DNA from: Prescottella defluvii
GTDB lineage: Bacteria; Actinomycetota; Actinomycetes; Mycobacteriales; Mycobacteriaceae
Direction: 5' to 3'
DNA length: 64,000 nt
NCBI RefSeq assembly: GCF_000738775.1
Contig: NZ_JPOC01000033.1
Span: 99,854 to 163,853, forward strand
Of the stretch, positions 16,994 through 26,114 are shown piece by piece. The position numbers were made by a program, and so were the translations under genes. How positions within the stretch are numbered: the first letter of the stretch is position 1; the number at the start of each line of letters is the position of its first letter. The notes beneath the pieces are model-generated. The model saw nothing but the letters and a program-made list of their open reading frames with translations, did not search any database and had not been told where the DNA came from.

Positions 16994-17791
16994 GTGAATC
17001 GGCTTTCGGACAGGACGATCGTCGTCACCGGCGCGGCGAGCGGGATCGGCCGGGCCTGTGCGGTGCGCAGCGCCGAGGCCGGTGCGGCGGTCGTGGTTGC
17101 CGACCGGGACATGGGTGGGGCGCTCGAGGTGGCGTCCGCGATCTCGTCCGCAGGCGGGCAGGCACAGGCGTTCGAAGTCGACGTCACCGACACGGTGCGC
17201 TGCGAGGAGATGGCGGACTTCGCCGTCGAGTCGTTCGGCGGCCTCGACGGCCTGATCGCCGCGGCGGGGATCAGCGCAGCATCCCAGCCCGGAGATCCCC
17301 TCGACCACGACGGACTCGGAGCAGGGCTCTCCTGGTCGACCGAGGTGTGGCATCGCGTCCTCGACATCAACCTCGACGGGCTCATGTACTGCAACCGTGC
17401 GGTGGCCCGGCACATGATCGCCTCGGGCAGCGGCGGATCCATCGTCAACATCGCATCCATCTCCTCGGCCTGGACCAGCGGCAACGCCACGGCCTACTCC
17501 GTGTCGAAGTCCGGCGCATGGATGTTGACCAAGGCGCTGTCGATCGAACTGGCCGAGTACGGAATTCGGGTCAACGCCGTCGGCCCCGGGTTCACGGAGA
17601 CCCCGATGACGGCGACGACGCGCGCCGACGACTCCGCGTCGAAGAGCATCCTCGAGCGCACACCGCTCGGCCGGTTCGGCCGCCCGGAGGAAATCGCCGA
17701 CAGCGCAGTCTTTCTCAGCAGTGGCGAGGCCTCCTTCGTCACCGGCACGATTCTGTACGTCGACGGCGGATTCAACGCCTACGCCCGCTGA
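16994..17791 (+). CDS. Short-chain dehydrogenase/reductase (classical SDR)
   Basis: A 265-residue classical SDR. The cofactor motif is TGAASGIG (residues 12-19). The catalytic Ser155 lies in NIASISS, and YSVSK places Tyr168 and Lys172. The tail FLSSGEASFVTGTILYVDGG is the usual subunit-interface motif. An Asp at the end of beta-2 (VVADRD) suggests NAD(H) preference. The start is GTG 16994, preceded by AGAGGTGG at a normal distance. It probably oxidises or reduces a secondary alcohol/ketone, plausibly a hydroxysteroid given divergent HsaA-like and nearby KstD-like genes. Confidence 0.9.
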   Translation: MNRLSDRTIVVTGAASGIGRACAVRSAEAGAAVVVADRDMGGALEVASAISSAGGQAQAFEVDVTDTVRCEEMADFAVESFGGLDGLIAAAGISAASQPGDPLDHDGLGAGLSWSTEVWHRVLDINLDGLMYCNRAVARHMIASGSGGSIVNIASISSAWTSGNATAYSVSKSGAWMLTKALSIELAEYGIRVNAVGPGFTETPMTATTRADDSASKSILERTPLGRFGRPEEIADSAVFLSSGEASFVTGTILYVDGGFNAYAR

Positions 17792-17899
17792 CGATCACGC
17801 CGATCACCCGTCCCGGGCCGCCGTCCGCGCCGTTGCGCTGCCGTCACCGTTGGGCCTATCTTCGATCCAGGTGGTCTGATCTCCGGAAAGGGGCAGGCA

Positions 17900-18508
17900 A
17901 TGAACCTCGGATACCGGCTGGCGTATCGGCTCGGCTTCACACCCTGGGAGAACGCCGGCCGCAGCGTCTTCAGCCGGCAACTGGACCACCTCCTGGGCAG
18001 CGTTCGGCCACCCACCGAATCGGGCGCGGCAACGGCCCTCGACCTCGGCTGTGGCACCGGTGACCACGCGATCGAGCTGGCGATCCGCGGCTGGTCGGTC
18101 ACCGCGGTGGACTCGGTCCCACTCGCGATCGAGCGAGCGCGCGCGAAACTGCCCATCGCCGGCGCCGACGTGACGTTCGTGCTGGGCGACGTCACGAACC
18201 TGCCCGCGTACGTCGATCACGGGTACACCCTCGCCCTCGACGTCGGATGCTTCCACGGCCTCACCGACGCGCAGCGCACCGCGTACGGCAACGGCCTGAC
18301 CGCGGTCACCACACCCGGTGCGCAGCTGCTGATGTTCGCGTTCTCACCCGGCCACCGCGGCCCGCTGCCCCGGGGCGCGGCGCGGGCCGATGTCGAGCGG
18401 GCCCTCGGCGGCTGGACCGTCGTCGGGGACGAACCCATGGACGCCTCGAGCGCGCCGGGCATCCTCGCGAAGGCCGAACCCAGATTCTTCCGCCTGGTCC
18501 GCAACTGA
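17900..18508 (+). CDS. Class I SAM-dependent methyltransferase
   Basis: A 202-residue methyltransferase. SAM-binding motif I is LDLGCGTGD (residues 47-55), motif II is VTAVDSVPLAIERAR, and DVTNLPAYVDHGYTLALDVGCFHGLTD corresponds to motifs III-IV. The N-terminus YRLAYRLGFTPWENAG is typical of small mycobacterial/rhodococcal methyltransferases annotated as thiol/thiopurine-like. The acceptor is unknown. It lies 108 bp after the SDR on the same strand and is closed by a perfect terminator shared with the convergent KstD-like gene. Confidence 0.85.
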   Translation: MNLGYRLAYRLGFTPWENAGRSVFSRQLDHLLGSVRPPTESGAATALDLGCGTGDHAIELAIRGWSVTAVDSVPLAIERARAKLPIAGADVTFVLGDVTNLPAYVDHGYTLALDVGCFHGLTDAQRTAYGNGLTAVTTPGAQLLMFAFSPGHRGPLPRGAARADVERALGGWTVVGDEPMDASSAPGILAKAEPRFFRLVRN

Positions 18509-18511
18509 CGA

Positions 18512-18546
18512 AGCGGCCCACCACATCGTCGATGTGGTGGGCCGCT
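18512..18546. terminator. Bidirectional terminator, methyltransferase / KstD-like genes
   Basis: Perfect inverted repeat with 17-bp arms (18512-18528 and 18530-18546) separated by one base, placed between convergent genes. No T-tract on either side. Confidence 0.85.
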
Positions 18547-18578
18547 CCGAAGGGCGTCAGGCCTGGATCAGTCCCGGA

Positions 18579-20285
18579 TCAGTCCTTGATCGTCCGCTCC
18601 GCGGCGTCGCGCGCCGCGATGTAACCGAACACGAGACCCTGGCCGATCGTCGCGCCCGCGCCCGGGTAGGTGTGCCCGAACGCGTTGGCCGCCGTGTTGC
18701 CGATGGCGTACAGGCCCTCGACCGGGGTGCCGTCCTCGCGCACGACACGGGCGTGTTCGTCGGCCTGGACGCCGCCACAGGTGCCGAGGTCGCTCAGCGT
18801 CATCTTCACCGCGTAGAGCGGCCCGTTCGTCAGCGGCCGCAGGTTGGGATTCGGCTGCTGCGTGGGATCGCCGTAGTAGCGGTCGTAGGCGCTCTGGCCC
18901 CGCCGGAAGTCGCTGTCGGTCCCGGTGGCCGCGTCCTCGTTAAACTTTCGGAACGTCTCCGCGAACGCCTCCACCGGCAGCCCGACCTTGCGTGCCAGTT
19001 CGGCCGGATCGGACGCCTGGTGCGCGATGCCCGCCTTGTACCACGACTCCGGGAGCGGCTGACGCGGGAACAGCCCGGCCGCGAAGATGTAGCTGTTGCG
19101 GTACTTCTGGTCGAACACGATCCACATCGACTCGACGGGGTCACCGGCGCGCTCGCGTTCGAGGACCTTCTGACCGTAGGACATGTAGTCGATGGATTCG
19201 TTGATGAACCGGCGACCGGTGTGGTCGACGATGAACGATCCGGGGAGCGAGCGCTCGGCGAGCAGGACGGTCGGCGGACGCCCGGGCAGGGCCGCCACGG
19301 CGGGGAACCACCACGACTGGTCCATCAGGTCGGTCGTCGCACCGATTTCCTGGGCCAGCTTGATCGCGTCACCGGTGTTGCCTTCCGCACCGAGGCTCTC
19401 GTGCTCACCGAGTTGCTCGGACTGGTACTTGTGTCGCATCGCCATGTCGTGGTCGAAGCCACCGGCCGCCAGCACCACGCCGCGGCGCGCGGTCACGGTG
19501 ACCTCGCGGCCGCCCTGCTCGACGACGGCACCGGTGACCCGGCCGCCCTCGGTGATCAGCCGCACCAGTGCGGTCTCGGTCCACACAGGGATCCCAGCAC
19601 GCACCACGCCCGCGAACAGGCCCGCGGCCAGCGCGCGCCCACCGGCCATGTACTCGCGGCGCAGCGCGAGGCCGCCGACGCCCTGGGCGAGACGCTTGAC
19701 GATCCGCGAGATGCCCTTGGTGGGCACCCGCGCCATGAGGTTCATCCACTTGTAGTCGGCGCCGGTGGTCGGCATAGGCAACTGCGCCTCCATCAGACCG
19801 GGGCGCAGACGCGGCCGCTCGGCTCCGAGGACCGAGGCGTCGAACGGGAGGCACTCACAGGTGCGCCCGATCGCCGATCCGCCGGGCAGTTCGGGGTGGT
19901 AGTCCGAGTAGCCCTCCGCCCAGAAGAACTTCATCGGGGTGGTGCGCTGCAGCAACTCGACGGTGGCCGCCGCGTTGTCGACGAAGGCCTTGCCCCGCTC
20001 GGCGGGCGCGGTGCCACCGACGACGGCATCGACATAGGTCTGTGCTCGCTCGCGGGAGTCGCCGGCGCCGGCCTCACGCAGGATCGGATTGTCGGGCAGC
20101 CAGAAGGCGCCGCCCGAGCGGGCCGTCGATCCGCCGACGTACTCGGTCTTCTCGACGATGAGCGCGGACAGTCCCAGCTCCTTCGCCGCCAGGGCAGCGG
20201 CCATGCCGGTGCCGGAACCGACCACGAGCAGGTCGACGGTGATGTCGTGCGCGGTGGGTGCTGCCGCTGCAGGACTGATAGCCAT
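18579..20285 (-). CDS. FAD-dependent 3-ketosteroid dehydrogenase, KstD-like
   Basis: A 568-residue flavoprotein of the succinate dehydrogenase/fumarate reductase class. The FAD dinucleotide-binding motif VVGSGTGMAAALAAKELG is at residues 21-38 with Glu45 closing it, then YVGGSTARSGGAFWLPDN. The C-terminus has TYPGAGATIGQGLVFGYIAA, matching the Tyr and Gly of the KstD active site. KstD introduces the C1-C2 double bond of 3-ketosteroids; close relatives act at C4-C5. The two cannot be separated by eye. Start is the ATG at 20285 with AAGGAG upstream; an in-frame start at 20315 has no ribosome site. Divergent from a tandem SDR pair. Confidence 0.87.
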   Translation of the reverse strand: MAISPAAAAPTAHDITVDLLVVGSGTGMAAALAAKELGLSALIVEKTEYVGGSTARSGGAFWLPDNPILREAGAGDSRERAQTYVDAVVGGTAPAERGKAFVDNAAATVELLQRTTPMKFFWAEGYSDYHPELPGGSAIGRTCECLPFDASVLGAERPRLRPGLMEAQLPMPTTGADYKWMNLMARVPTKGISRIVKRLAQGVGGLALRREYMAGGRALAAGLFAGVVRAGIPVWTETALVRLITEGGRVTGAVVEQGGREVTVTARRGVVLAAGGFDHDMAMRHKYQSEQLGEHESLGAEGNTGDAIKLAQEIGATTDLMDQSWWFPAVAALPGRPPTVLLAERSLPGSFIVDHTGRRFINESIDYMSYGQKVLERERAGDPVESMWIVFDQKYRNSYIFAAGLFPRQPLPESWYKAGIAHQASDPAELARKVGLPVEAFAETFRKFNEDAATGTDSDFRRGQSAYDRYYGDPTQQPNPNLRPLTNGPLYAVKMTLSDLGTCGGVQADEHARVVREDGTPVEGLYAIGNTAANAFGHTYPGAGATIGQGLVFGYIAARDAAERTIKD

Positions 20286-20466
20286 GAGTGCTCCTTCGCC
20301 TGGTTGTGGGAGCACGATAAGGAGATCCGGCGCCCCCCGACAGGCGGCGGTCCCATTCGGCGGGAGAACGGGTCCCGGCCAGTGGAATCGGGGGCGTTTT
20401 TGCGACCCACGTCACACCATACTCGGGCCATCTCGTCTGAACGGACCACCGATCAGGCAGGCCATT

Positions 20467-20482
20467 TCCCGAAACGTCGGGA
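20467..20482. promoter_or_regulatory. Dyad upstream of the tandem SDR genes
   Basis: Inverted repeat TCCCGA-AACG-TCGGGA, 24 bp before the first SDR start and inside the 220-bp divergent gap with the KstD-like gene. Candidate regulator site; the regulator is not identified. The same gap also has GTGCTCC/GGAGCAC flanking the KstD ribosome site. Confidence 0.45.
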
Positions 20483-20505
20483 TCGAAACACGAAGGGACC
20501 GATCA

Positions 20506-21303
20506 ATGATCGACGCAGCGAAGTACGGGCCGTGGGCCGTCATTGCGGGTGGCTCGGAGGGTGTCGGCGAGGAGTTCGCCGTCCAACTCGCCGAGGCCGG
20601 ACTGAACCTGGTGCTCCTGGCCCGCAAGCCCGAACCGCTCGAGGCCGCCGCCGAGAAGGCCCGCGCCAAGGGCGTCGAGGTCCGGACGCTGTCGGTCGAC
20701 CTCACCGCCGCGGACATGCTCGACAAGATCCGCAGCGTCACCGACGGCCTCGAGGTGGGCCTGCTCGTGTACAACGCGGGCGCCAACACCTACGGCCACG
20801 AGTTCGTCACCGGCGACCTGGACCGGTTCCAGCAGGTCATCGACCTCAACATCACCGGACAGCTCAAGCTGATCCAGCACTTCGGCGCACCGATGACGGA
20901 GCGCCGGCGCGGCGGCCTGCTGCTCGTCGGCTCGATGGCAGGCTTCCTGGGCTCGGCCCAGATCAGCATCTATGCGGGCGTGAAGTCGTTCTGCCGCACC
21001 TTCGCCGAGGGCCTGTGGCTCGAAATGCGCGAGTACGACGTCGACGTCCTCGAGATGGTCCTGGGCGTCACCCGGACCCCCGCGATGGCCCGCGCCGGGC
21101 TCAACATGGACATCCCCGGCCTCAACGTCTCGGAACCCGCCGACGTCGCGGCCCAGGCTCTCGCCAACCTCGGCAACGGCCCGGTGGTGGTCGCGAAGGG
21201 CAACGAGGTGGCCGTCGAGAAGCGCAGCGGTGGCGACCGCGCCAAGATGCTGCTGGCCGCGCAGGCCGCCTCGAAGGCGATGCTTCCGCCGGAATCCAAG
21301 TAG
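20506..21303 (+). CDS. SDR family oxidoreductase, tandem copy 1
   Basis: A 265-residue SDR with an unusual cofactor motif GGSEGVG (residues 15-21) instead of TGxxxGIG. NAGANTYGHEF is the NAG motif, the catalytic Ser lies in LVGSMAGF and the Tyr-Lys pair in YAGVK. The C-terminal third lacks the common VDGG ending, so this is the 'KR/dehydrogenase-like' group often found beside steroid and mycolate genes in mycolata. Substrate unknown. It is followed 61 bp later by a close paralogue on the same strand, and is divergent from the KstD-like gene, which suggests steroid chemistry. Confidence 0.88.
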   Translation: MIDAAKYGPWAVIAGGSEGVGEEFAVQLAEAGLNLVLLARKPEPLEAAAEKARAKGVEVRTLSVDLTAADMLDKIRSVTDGLEVGLLVYNAGANTYGHEFVTGDLDRFQQVIDLNITGQLKLIQHFGAPMTERRRGGLLLVGSMAGFLGSAQISIYAGVKSFCRTFAEGLWLEMREYDVDVLEMVLGVTRTPAMARAGLNMDIPGLNVSEPADVAAQALANLGNGPVVVAKGNEVAVEKRSGGDRAKMLLAAQAASKAMLPPESK

Positions 21304-21364
21304 CCCGCCGCACCACGAAAAGCATCTACTGCAAGGCAGATTCGAACGACGAGGGGATCGGATC

Positions 21365-22162
21365 ATGATCGACATCGCCAAGTACGGGCCGTGGGCCGTC
21401 ATCGCGGGTGGCTCGGAGGGTGTCGGGGCGGAACTCGCGGTCCAACTCGCCGAGGCCGGACTGAACCTCGTCCTGCTGGCGCGTAAGCCCGAACCGCTCG
21501 AGGCCACCGCGGAGCGCGCACGCGCGAACGGCGTCGAGGTGCGCACGCTGTCCGTCGACCTCACCGAGGCGGATGTTCTCGACAAGATCCGCACTGTCAC
21601 GGACGATCTCGAGGTGGGCCTGCTCGTGTACAACGCGGGCGCCAACACCTACGGCCACGAGTTCGTCACCGGCGACCTGGACCGGTTCCAGCAGGTCATC
21701 GACCTCAACATCACCACTTCGCTGAAGCTGATCCAGCACTTCGGCGCCCCGATGAAGGAGCGCCGGCGCGGTGGCCTGATGTTGATGGGTTCGATGCAGG
21801 GCCTGACCGGGTCGGTACGGATCAGCATCTATGCGGGCGTGAAATCGTTCTGCCGCACCTTCGCAGAGGGCCTGTGGCTCGAAATGCGCGAGTACGACGT
21901 CGACGTCCTCGAGATGGTCCTGGGCGTCACCCGCTCCCCCGCGATGGAGCGCGCCGGGCTCAACATGGACATCCCGGGCCTGCATGTCTCCGAGCCGGCC
22001 GACGTGGCCGCACAGGCCGTGGCGAACATCGGGAACGGCCCTGTCTTCGTGACGAAGGGCAACGAGGAGAAGGCCGAGCGCCGCAGCGGCGGTGACCGCA
22101 TCCAGATCCTGCTCGACGCGCACGACGAGGCGCTGCTGATGCTTCCACCGGAAACGGTGTAG
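21365..22162 (+). CDS. SDR family oxidoreductase, tandem copy 2
   Basis: A 265-residue paralogue of the preceding gene, same length with no gaps. By hand alignment I count about 43 differences (about 84% identity). The cofactor motif GGSEGVG, NAGANTYG and YAGVK are unchanged. Differences cluster at residues 117-151 near the substrate pocket and in the last 30 residues, which fits divergence in substrate use after duplication. It has its own ribosome site (GAGGGGATCGGATC) and ends 12 bp before a perfect palindrome terminator. Confidence 0.88.
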   Translation: MIDIAKYGPWAVIAGGSEGVGAELAVQLAEAGLNLVLLARKPEPLEATAERARANGVEVRTLSVDLTEADVLDKIRTVTDDLEVGLLVYNAGANTYGHEFVTGDLDRFQQVIDLNITTSLKLIQHFGAPMKERRRGGLMLMGSMQGLTGSVRISIYAGVKSFCRTFAEGLWLEMREYDVDVLEMVLGVTRSPAMERAGLNMDIPGLHVSEPADVAAQAVANIGNGPVFVTKGNEEKAERRSGGDRIQILLDAHDEALLMLPPETV

Positions 22163-22173
22163 TTACAGCGCTT

Positions 22174-22209
22174 TCCGGGTTCGGTCGCGCCGGCGCGACC
22201 GAACCCGGA
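22174..22209. terminator. Bidirectional terminator, tandem SDR / SDR-3 genes
   Basis: Perfect 36-bp palindrome with 18-bp arms meeting at 22191/22192, between convergent genes ending at 22162 and 22227. No T-tract. Confidence 0.85.
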
Positions 22210-22226
22210 TCTCGTTCCAAGGGCTG

Positions 22227-23150
22227 TCAGCGGCCGACGAGCCGCTCGGACAGCTCCCACAGTTTCTCGGCGGTCGCCGGATCCACGGCGTGGTCCGACG
22301 CGCGGCCGATGGCGCAGTCGGCGAGATAGGCGCCGCCCGCCGGGACGAGTTCGGGTGCTGTCGCCGCCCACACCGACGTCGCGGCCGCGGCCGGGATCGA
22401 CTTGAGGTTCGTCAGCAGGCCCGGCTTGCCGGCACTCATCGCCTTCATCTCCGCGAAATCGTCCCGGGACATGTGCCGGGACAGCCCGGTCGCGCACACA
22501 CCGGGGTGCACGGCGAAGGCGTGGACCCCTCCGTCCGCATACCGCTGCTGCAGTTCGACGGTCATGAGCACGTTCGCCGCCTTGGACTGTGCGTACGCGA
22601 CGAACTTGTCGTACGGCCGCTCGCGGAAGTTCGGATCCGCGAGATCCACGGCGTGCGCGTGGTGCGCGTCCGACGACACCGTCACCACGCGCGACGCCGC
22701 GCCGGACCGCTCCGCCGCGGACTGCAGGTTCGGCAGCAGCAGCGTGGTGAGCAGGAAGTGGCCGAGATGGTTGGTCCCGAACTGCAACTCGAATCCGTCG
22801 GCTGTGCGCGCGAACGGGGTGTACATCACGCCGGCGTTGTTGATCAGCAGGTCGATCGGCTGCCCGTCCAGGCACTCGGCCGCGGCGCGGACGCTCGCCA
22901 GGTCGGTCAGGTCGAGTGCGGTGACGAGCAGCTCGGCACCGGGCACGACTTCACGGATACCGTCCGCCACGACAGTGGCCGCGTCGCCGTCCCGGGCTGC
23001 GAGGATCACCGTCGCACCGGATGCGGCCAGCACCCGGGCAGTTTCCCCGCCGAGACCGCTCGTCGCCCCTGTCACCACTGCGGTCCGACCCGTCAGGTCG
23101 ATGCCGTCGAGCACGTCATCGGTGACGGTCTCGGATCCGAAAACGTTCAT
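22227..23150 (-). CDS. SDR family oxidoreductase (retinol dehydrogenase/RDH-like)
   Basis: A 307-residue SDR of the WWOX/retinol-dehydrogenase-like group. It has the cofactor motif [19 protein letters not shown], then [10 protein letters not shown], the Ser in VTVSSDAH, and YAQSKAAN as the Tyr-Lys active site. The [12 protein letters not shown] segment after the active site is the usual substrate loop. It likely uses NADP(H). Start ATG 23150 overlaps the stop of the enoyl-CoA hydratase gene (ATGA), so it is the last gene of a coupled trio. Confidence 0.9.
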   Translation of the reverse strand: MNVFGSETVTDDVLDGIDLTGRTAVVTGATSGLGGETARVLAASGATVILAARDGDAATVVADGIREVVPGAELLVTALDLTDLASVRAAAECLDGQPIDLLINNAGVMYTPFARTADGFELQFGTNHLGHFLLTTLLLPNLQSAAERSGAASRVVTVSSDAHHAHAVDLADPNFRERPYDKFVAYAQSKAANVLMTVELQQRYADGGVHAFAVHPGVCATGLSRHMSRDDFAEMKAMSAGKPGLLTNLKSIPAAAATSVWAATAPELVPAGGAYLADCAIGRASDHAVDPATAEKLWELSERLVGR

Positions 23151-23959
23151 TCCCAAGGCAATTCCTTCCAATCTGTGGATACCCGCGACGTCCACTCCGG
23201 TTCGCGTCGTTCGAGGAACGCCCGCACCCCCTCGGCGGCGTCGGCGCTGCCCATCACGCGATGATGGAGCCCGGTTTCGTAGTCGGCGACCTGCTGCGGC
23301 GTGAAACCGTATCGCGCACTGTCCCACAGCAGTCGCTTGCTCAGTGCCGCCGACATCGGTGCGACGTTGGTGACGATGTCCCGTGCCAGTTCCCGTGCGG
23401 CGGGGAGCACCTCGTCGGCGGGCAGGCTGCGACCGGCGATGCCCAACCGCACCGCCTCGGGTCCGTCGAAGGTGCGTCCGGTCAACAAGATCTCCGCCGC
23501 CGCGGCCATGCCGGCTGCACGGGGAACCGTCCAGTGCGACATCGCATCCGGAACGACACCGCGCCGCACCTGCGGGATCGCGTACTTGGCGTCGTCGGCC
23601 ACGATGCGGATGTCGGCCTGCATCGCGATGGTGAGGCCGATCCCGATGGCGTGCCCGTTCACCGCCGCGATCACCGGTTTGCGGAGCTCGAACGCAGGCG
23701 GGGTCACCGGGGAGGCGGTGAAGTCGTCGCGCGTGGGCGCGGCGAAGGTGTCCGGCCCCGGCGTCAGATCGGCGCCCGCACAGAACGCCGGGGGCGTGCC
23801 CGTGAGCACCAGTACGCGGACGTCGTCGTCCTCGTCGAGTTCGCGATACATCTGCCCCAGCAGCCGGCCCATCTCGCCGGTGAACGCGTTGCGCCGCTCG
23901 GGTCGGTCGAGCGTGAGCACCGCGACACCGTCGGCGACCTCGAGGCGGACGTCGCTCAC
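23147..23959 (-). CDS. Enoyl-CoA hydratase/isomerase family protein
   Basis: A 270-residue crotonase-fold protein. The oxyanion-hole segments are FCAGADL and [18 protein letters not shown]. The position of the second catalytic Glu of true hydratases is in the segment [12 protein letters not shown], where Asp follows Pro; the first Glu position is not obvious. It may therefore be an isomerase or another crotonase rather than a standard hydratase. The start is GTG 23959, within a GTGA overlap with the LLM gene upstream. It fits side-chain or ring beta-oxidation of an acyl-CoA. Confidence 0.87.
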   Translation of the reverse strand: MSDVRLEVADGVAVLTLDRPERRNAFTGEMGRLLGQMYRELDEDDDVRVLVLTGTPPAFCAGADLTPGPDTFAAPTRDDFTASPVTPPAFELRKPVIAAVNGHAIGIGLTIAMQADIRIVADDAKYAIPQVRRGVVPDAMSHWTVPRAAGMAAAAEILLTGRTFDGPEAVRLGIAGRSLPADEVLPAARELARDIVTNVAPMSAALSKRLLWDSARYGFTPQQVADYETGLHHRVMGSADAAEGVRAFLERREPEWTSRVSTDWKELPWE

Positions 23960-24972
23960 GGCGCGAGAGCCTTCACGGCCGCGACCAGTTCCGCGATGTG
24001 CCGGTCGCGGACGGGATACCCGGGGAAGTAGCAGCAGACCCGGTCGGCGTGCTCGCCGAAGCGCGCGACGATCTCCGCCGCGCACTCCTCCGGGGTTCCG
24101 TGCACCGCGAGCGTCGCGAGCATCTCGTCGTCGACGAGGTCGGTCATCGCCGCGAACTCGCCCTGCTTCGACAGCGCGTTGAGCCGGGGTTGCAGATCGG
24201 CCCGGCCCTCCACCTCGAGCACCGGACGGTACGCGGGTGTGGATCCGTAGAACGCGAGCAGCACGCGCACGCCCCGGGACGCCGCCGCCAACTCTTCTGC
24301 AGTGCGTCCGACACCGACGATGACCTGTGGGTAGATCTCCAGGTCGCGGCGCGTGCGGCCGGCCCGCGCCAGTCCCTCCGCCACCGCCGGCAGGGTGCGC
24401 TCACGGAAGTGCCGGGCACTGTTGAACGGCATGACGAGCAGACCGTCGGCGACCTCGGCGGCGGTTCTCGTCATGATGGGCCCCAGGGCGCCGAGACAGA
24501 TCGGCGGCGGGCCGTACGGATTGGGGCCGGGGTCGAAGGTGGGCGCCATCAGCGTGTGCGTCGTGAACTCCCCCTCGAACCGCAGCCGCGAATTCCCCTC
24601 CCACGCATCGAAGATCGCCTTGATCGCGAGCACCGTCTCGCGCATCCGGGCCGCCGGACGCGACCATTGGGCCCCGTACCGCTTCTCGATGTGCGGACGG
24701 ATCTGCGAGCCGAGCCCGAGCCGGAACCGGCCGCGGCTGAGCACCTGCAGGTCGTACGCGGTGTGCGCGAGGTGCATCGGACTGCGCGGCAGTGCGATCG
24801 CGACGTTGGTCATCAGGTCGACGTCCACCGCGGCGGCGGCCGCGACCAGCGGCAGGAAGACGTCGTGCGGGCCCTCGAACGTGAACAGGCCGTCGACGCC
24901 GAGGCTCACGAGTTCCCGCGACCGAGCGGCCGCAGCCTCGGGCCTGCCGTCGAGTTGGACATCGATCTTCAC
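23956..24972 (-). CDS. LLM-class (F420-type) oxidoreductase
   Basis: A 338-residue luciferase-like TIM-barrel oxidoreductase. It shows [51 protein letters not shown] (the family strand-helix motif), and [24 protein letters not shown]. This layout is common for F420-dependent enzymes of mycolata (TIGR03617-like), though FMN-dependent members look alike. Start GTG 24972 is chosen because the protein then begins VKIDVQLDG, the usual N-terminus. It is the first gene of a trio coupled by 4-bp overlaps, preceded by an operator-like dyad cluster at 25029-25055. Confidence 0.85.
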   Translation of the reverse strand: MKIDVQLDGRPEAAAARSRELVSLGVDGLFTFEGPHDVFLPLVAAAAAVDVDLMTNVAIALPRSPMHLAHTAYDLQVLSRGRFRLGLGSQIRPHIEKRYGAQWSRPAARMRETVLAIKAIFDAWEGNSRLRFEGEFTTHTLMAPTFDPGPNPYGPPPICLGALGPIMTRTAAEVADGLLVMPFNSARHFRERTLPAVAEGLARAGRTRRDLEIYPQVIVGVGRTAEELAAASRGVRVLLAFYGSTPAYRPVLEVEGRADLQPRLNALSKQGEFAAMTDLVDDEMLATLAVHGTPEECAAEIVARFGEHADRVCCYFPGYPVRDRHIAELVAAVKALAP

Positions 24973-25028
24973 AGTGCTCGCCCTCTCGCCCCGGCCGCGA
25001 AGTCGCCGGCATGCGGCGAGTCCCATGT

Positions 25029-25055
25029 ATTACGTTACACGCTAACACGTTATCC
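25029..25055 (-). promoter_or_regulatory. Operator-like AT-rich dyad cluster with an AACNNGTT core
   Basis: Within the 203-bp gap upstream of the LLM gene. It contains AACACGTT (25044-25051), the inner core of the KstR box as I recall it (TnnAACnnGTTnnA), but the outer T and A are not matched. GTTA-CACGC-TAAC (25034-25046) overlaps it, and TAACGT occurs twice on the minus strand and could serve as a -10 element. Likely a TetR-type repressor site. Confidence 0.5.
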
Positions 25056-25175
25056 GGACCCGTGGTCGGGAATCGAGCAGGAAACTGCTGCGCACCAAGG
25101 AGGTTCGATCGGGCACCCCGGGCACCGGCACCTCCCCTCGATGCGGTGCGCGGTGTCGCGATCCGCCGCCGGCAT

Positions 25176-26102
25176 TCAGCCGAGCAGCACCTGCGCCTCT
25201 CCGCTGAACACCGTCGCGCCCGCTCCGTTCACCGTCACGAGTGCGAGATCGGCAACCGTTCCTCCGCCGTCGTGATTGTGCAGCCGGGTGACCTCGACAC
25301 GGGCAGTGAGGGAATCACCGGGCCAGACCTGCGAGATGATGCGCCCGCCGAAGGCCCGGACAGCGGCGTGACCGAAGCGGTCGGTGATCGCCCGCCCGGT
25401 CATTCCCATCGTGAGCATGCCGTGCGCGAAGACTCCGGGAAATCCGCGCTCCCGGGAGTAGACGTCGTCACTGTGGAACGGGTGGAAGTCGCCGGACGCA
25501 CCCGCGTACATGACGAGTTGGGTGCGCGAGAGATTCTCGGCGAGCACCACGGACCAGGCACTGCCGACCGCGAGATCCCCCGGGGGAGAGATGGAGTCGA
25601 CCTCGTCGATCACCTCGGTCGAACTGCCGGCAGGCCCGGATCCGCCGGCCGACGCGGGCTTGTGCTCGACCATGGCCGAAATCCAGTGGGCGGTCGCGAC
25701 GAGCTCGTCCTCGATGTCCCGGTAGTCGGTGAGGATCTCGGTGAACGTCATGACGCCGGCGCGGCGGCCACGCTTCTCCCAGGTGGCCCCGGGCCGCGAA
25801 TCGACCGTCAGCACATCCCCGGCGCGAACGGGCCGATGAAAGACGAAGTGCTGCTCCATGTGGAAGCCGGACTGCTGACTGCCGTCCCGGGGCTGGGATC
25901 CGACCCACGCGATTCCCGGCCGCGGCCGCCGGGAGTAGGTGGGATCGAAGTGGTCTGCCGCCATGAGGAAGGTCGGCGGCGCGGCCAGGGCGTCCGGGCC
26001 GGTGCGCGTCAGCCTCCCGATGTCTTCGAACACCGGGTCGGTGTCCCCGATCGCCCGCGCGAACTGCAGGAGATGAGAACCGTGAACGACGAACTGGTAC
26101 AT
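25176..26102 (-). CDS. Double-hotdog MaoC-type dehydratase
   Basis: A 308-residue protein with two hotdog units. The N-terminal half (about 1-150) resembles the HadA-type FAS1 dehydratase region: PTFLMAADHFD and EQHFVFHRPVRAGDVLTVDS. The C-terminal half carries the catalytic MaoC motif, Asp and His in GASGDFHPFHSDDVYSRERG followed by FAHGM. Such fused proteins hydrate or dehydrate bulky 2-enoyl-CoA thioesters, for example steroid side chains (ChsH-like). It lies 12 bp downstream of the MDR gene and 203 bp before the LLM trio. Confidence 0.87.
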   Translation of the reverse strand: MYQFVVHGSHLLQFARAIGDTDPVFEDIGRLTRTGPDALAAPPTFLMAADHFDPTYSRRPRPGIAWVGSQPRDGSQQSGFHMEQHFVFHRPVRAGDVLTVDSRPGATWEKRGRRAGVMTFTEILTDYRDIEDELVATAHWISAMVEHKPASAGGSGPAGSSTEVIDEVDSISPPGDLAVGSAWSVVLAENLSRTQLVMYAGASGDFHPFHSDDVYSRERGFPGVFAHGMLTMGMTGRAITDRFGHAAVRAFGGRIISQVWPGDSLTARVEVTRLHNHDGGGTVADLALVTVNGAGATVFSGEAQVLLG

Positions 26103-26114
26103 ACGACCTGCCCT

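Larger units (their letters stand above)
20506..22162 (+). repeat. Tandem gene duplication with a 108-bp identical core
   Basis: Two direct copies offset by 859 bp. Positions 20749-20856 and 21608-21715 are identical for 108 bp, including third codon positions, while other parts differ freely. That unevenness suggests gene conversion after duplication. Confidence 0.9.

Noticed and set aside
18390..21368. 992-codon plus-strand frame opposite the KstD-like gene
   Set aside because: Crosses a terminator and the divergent promoter, and reads through the first SDR in a different frame; a shadow of real genes.
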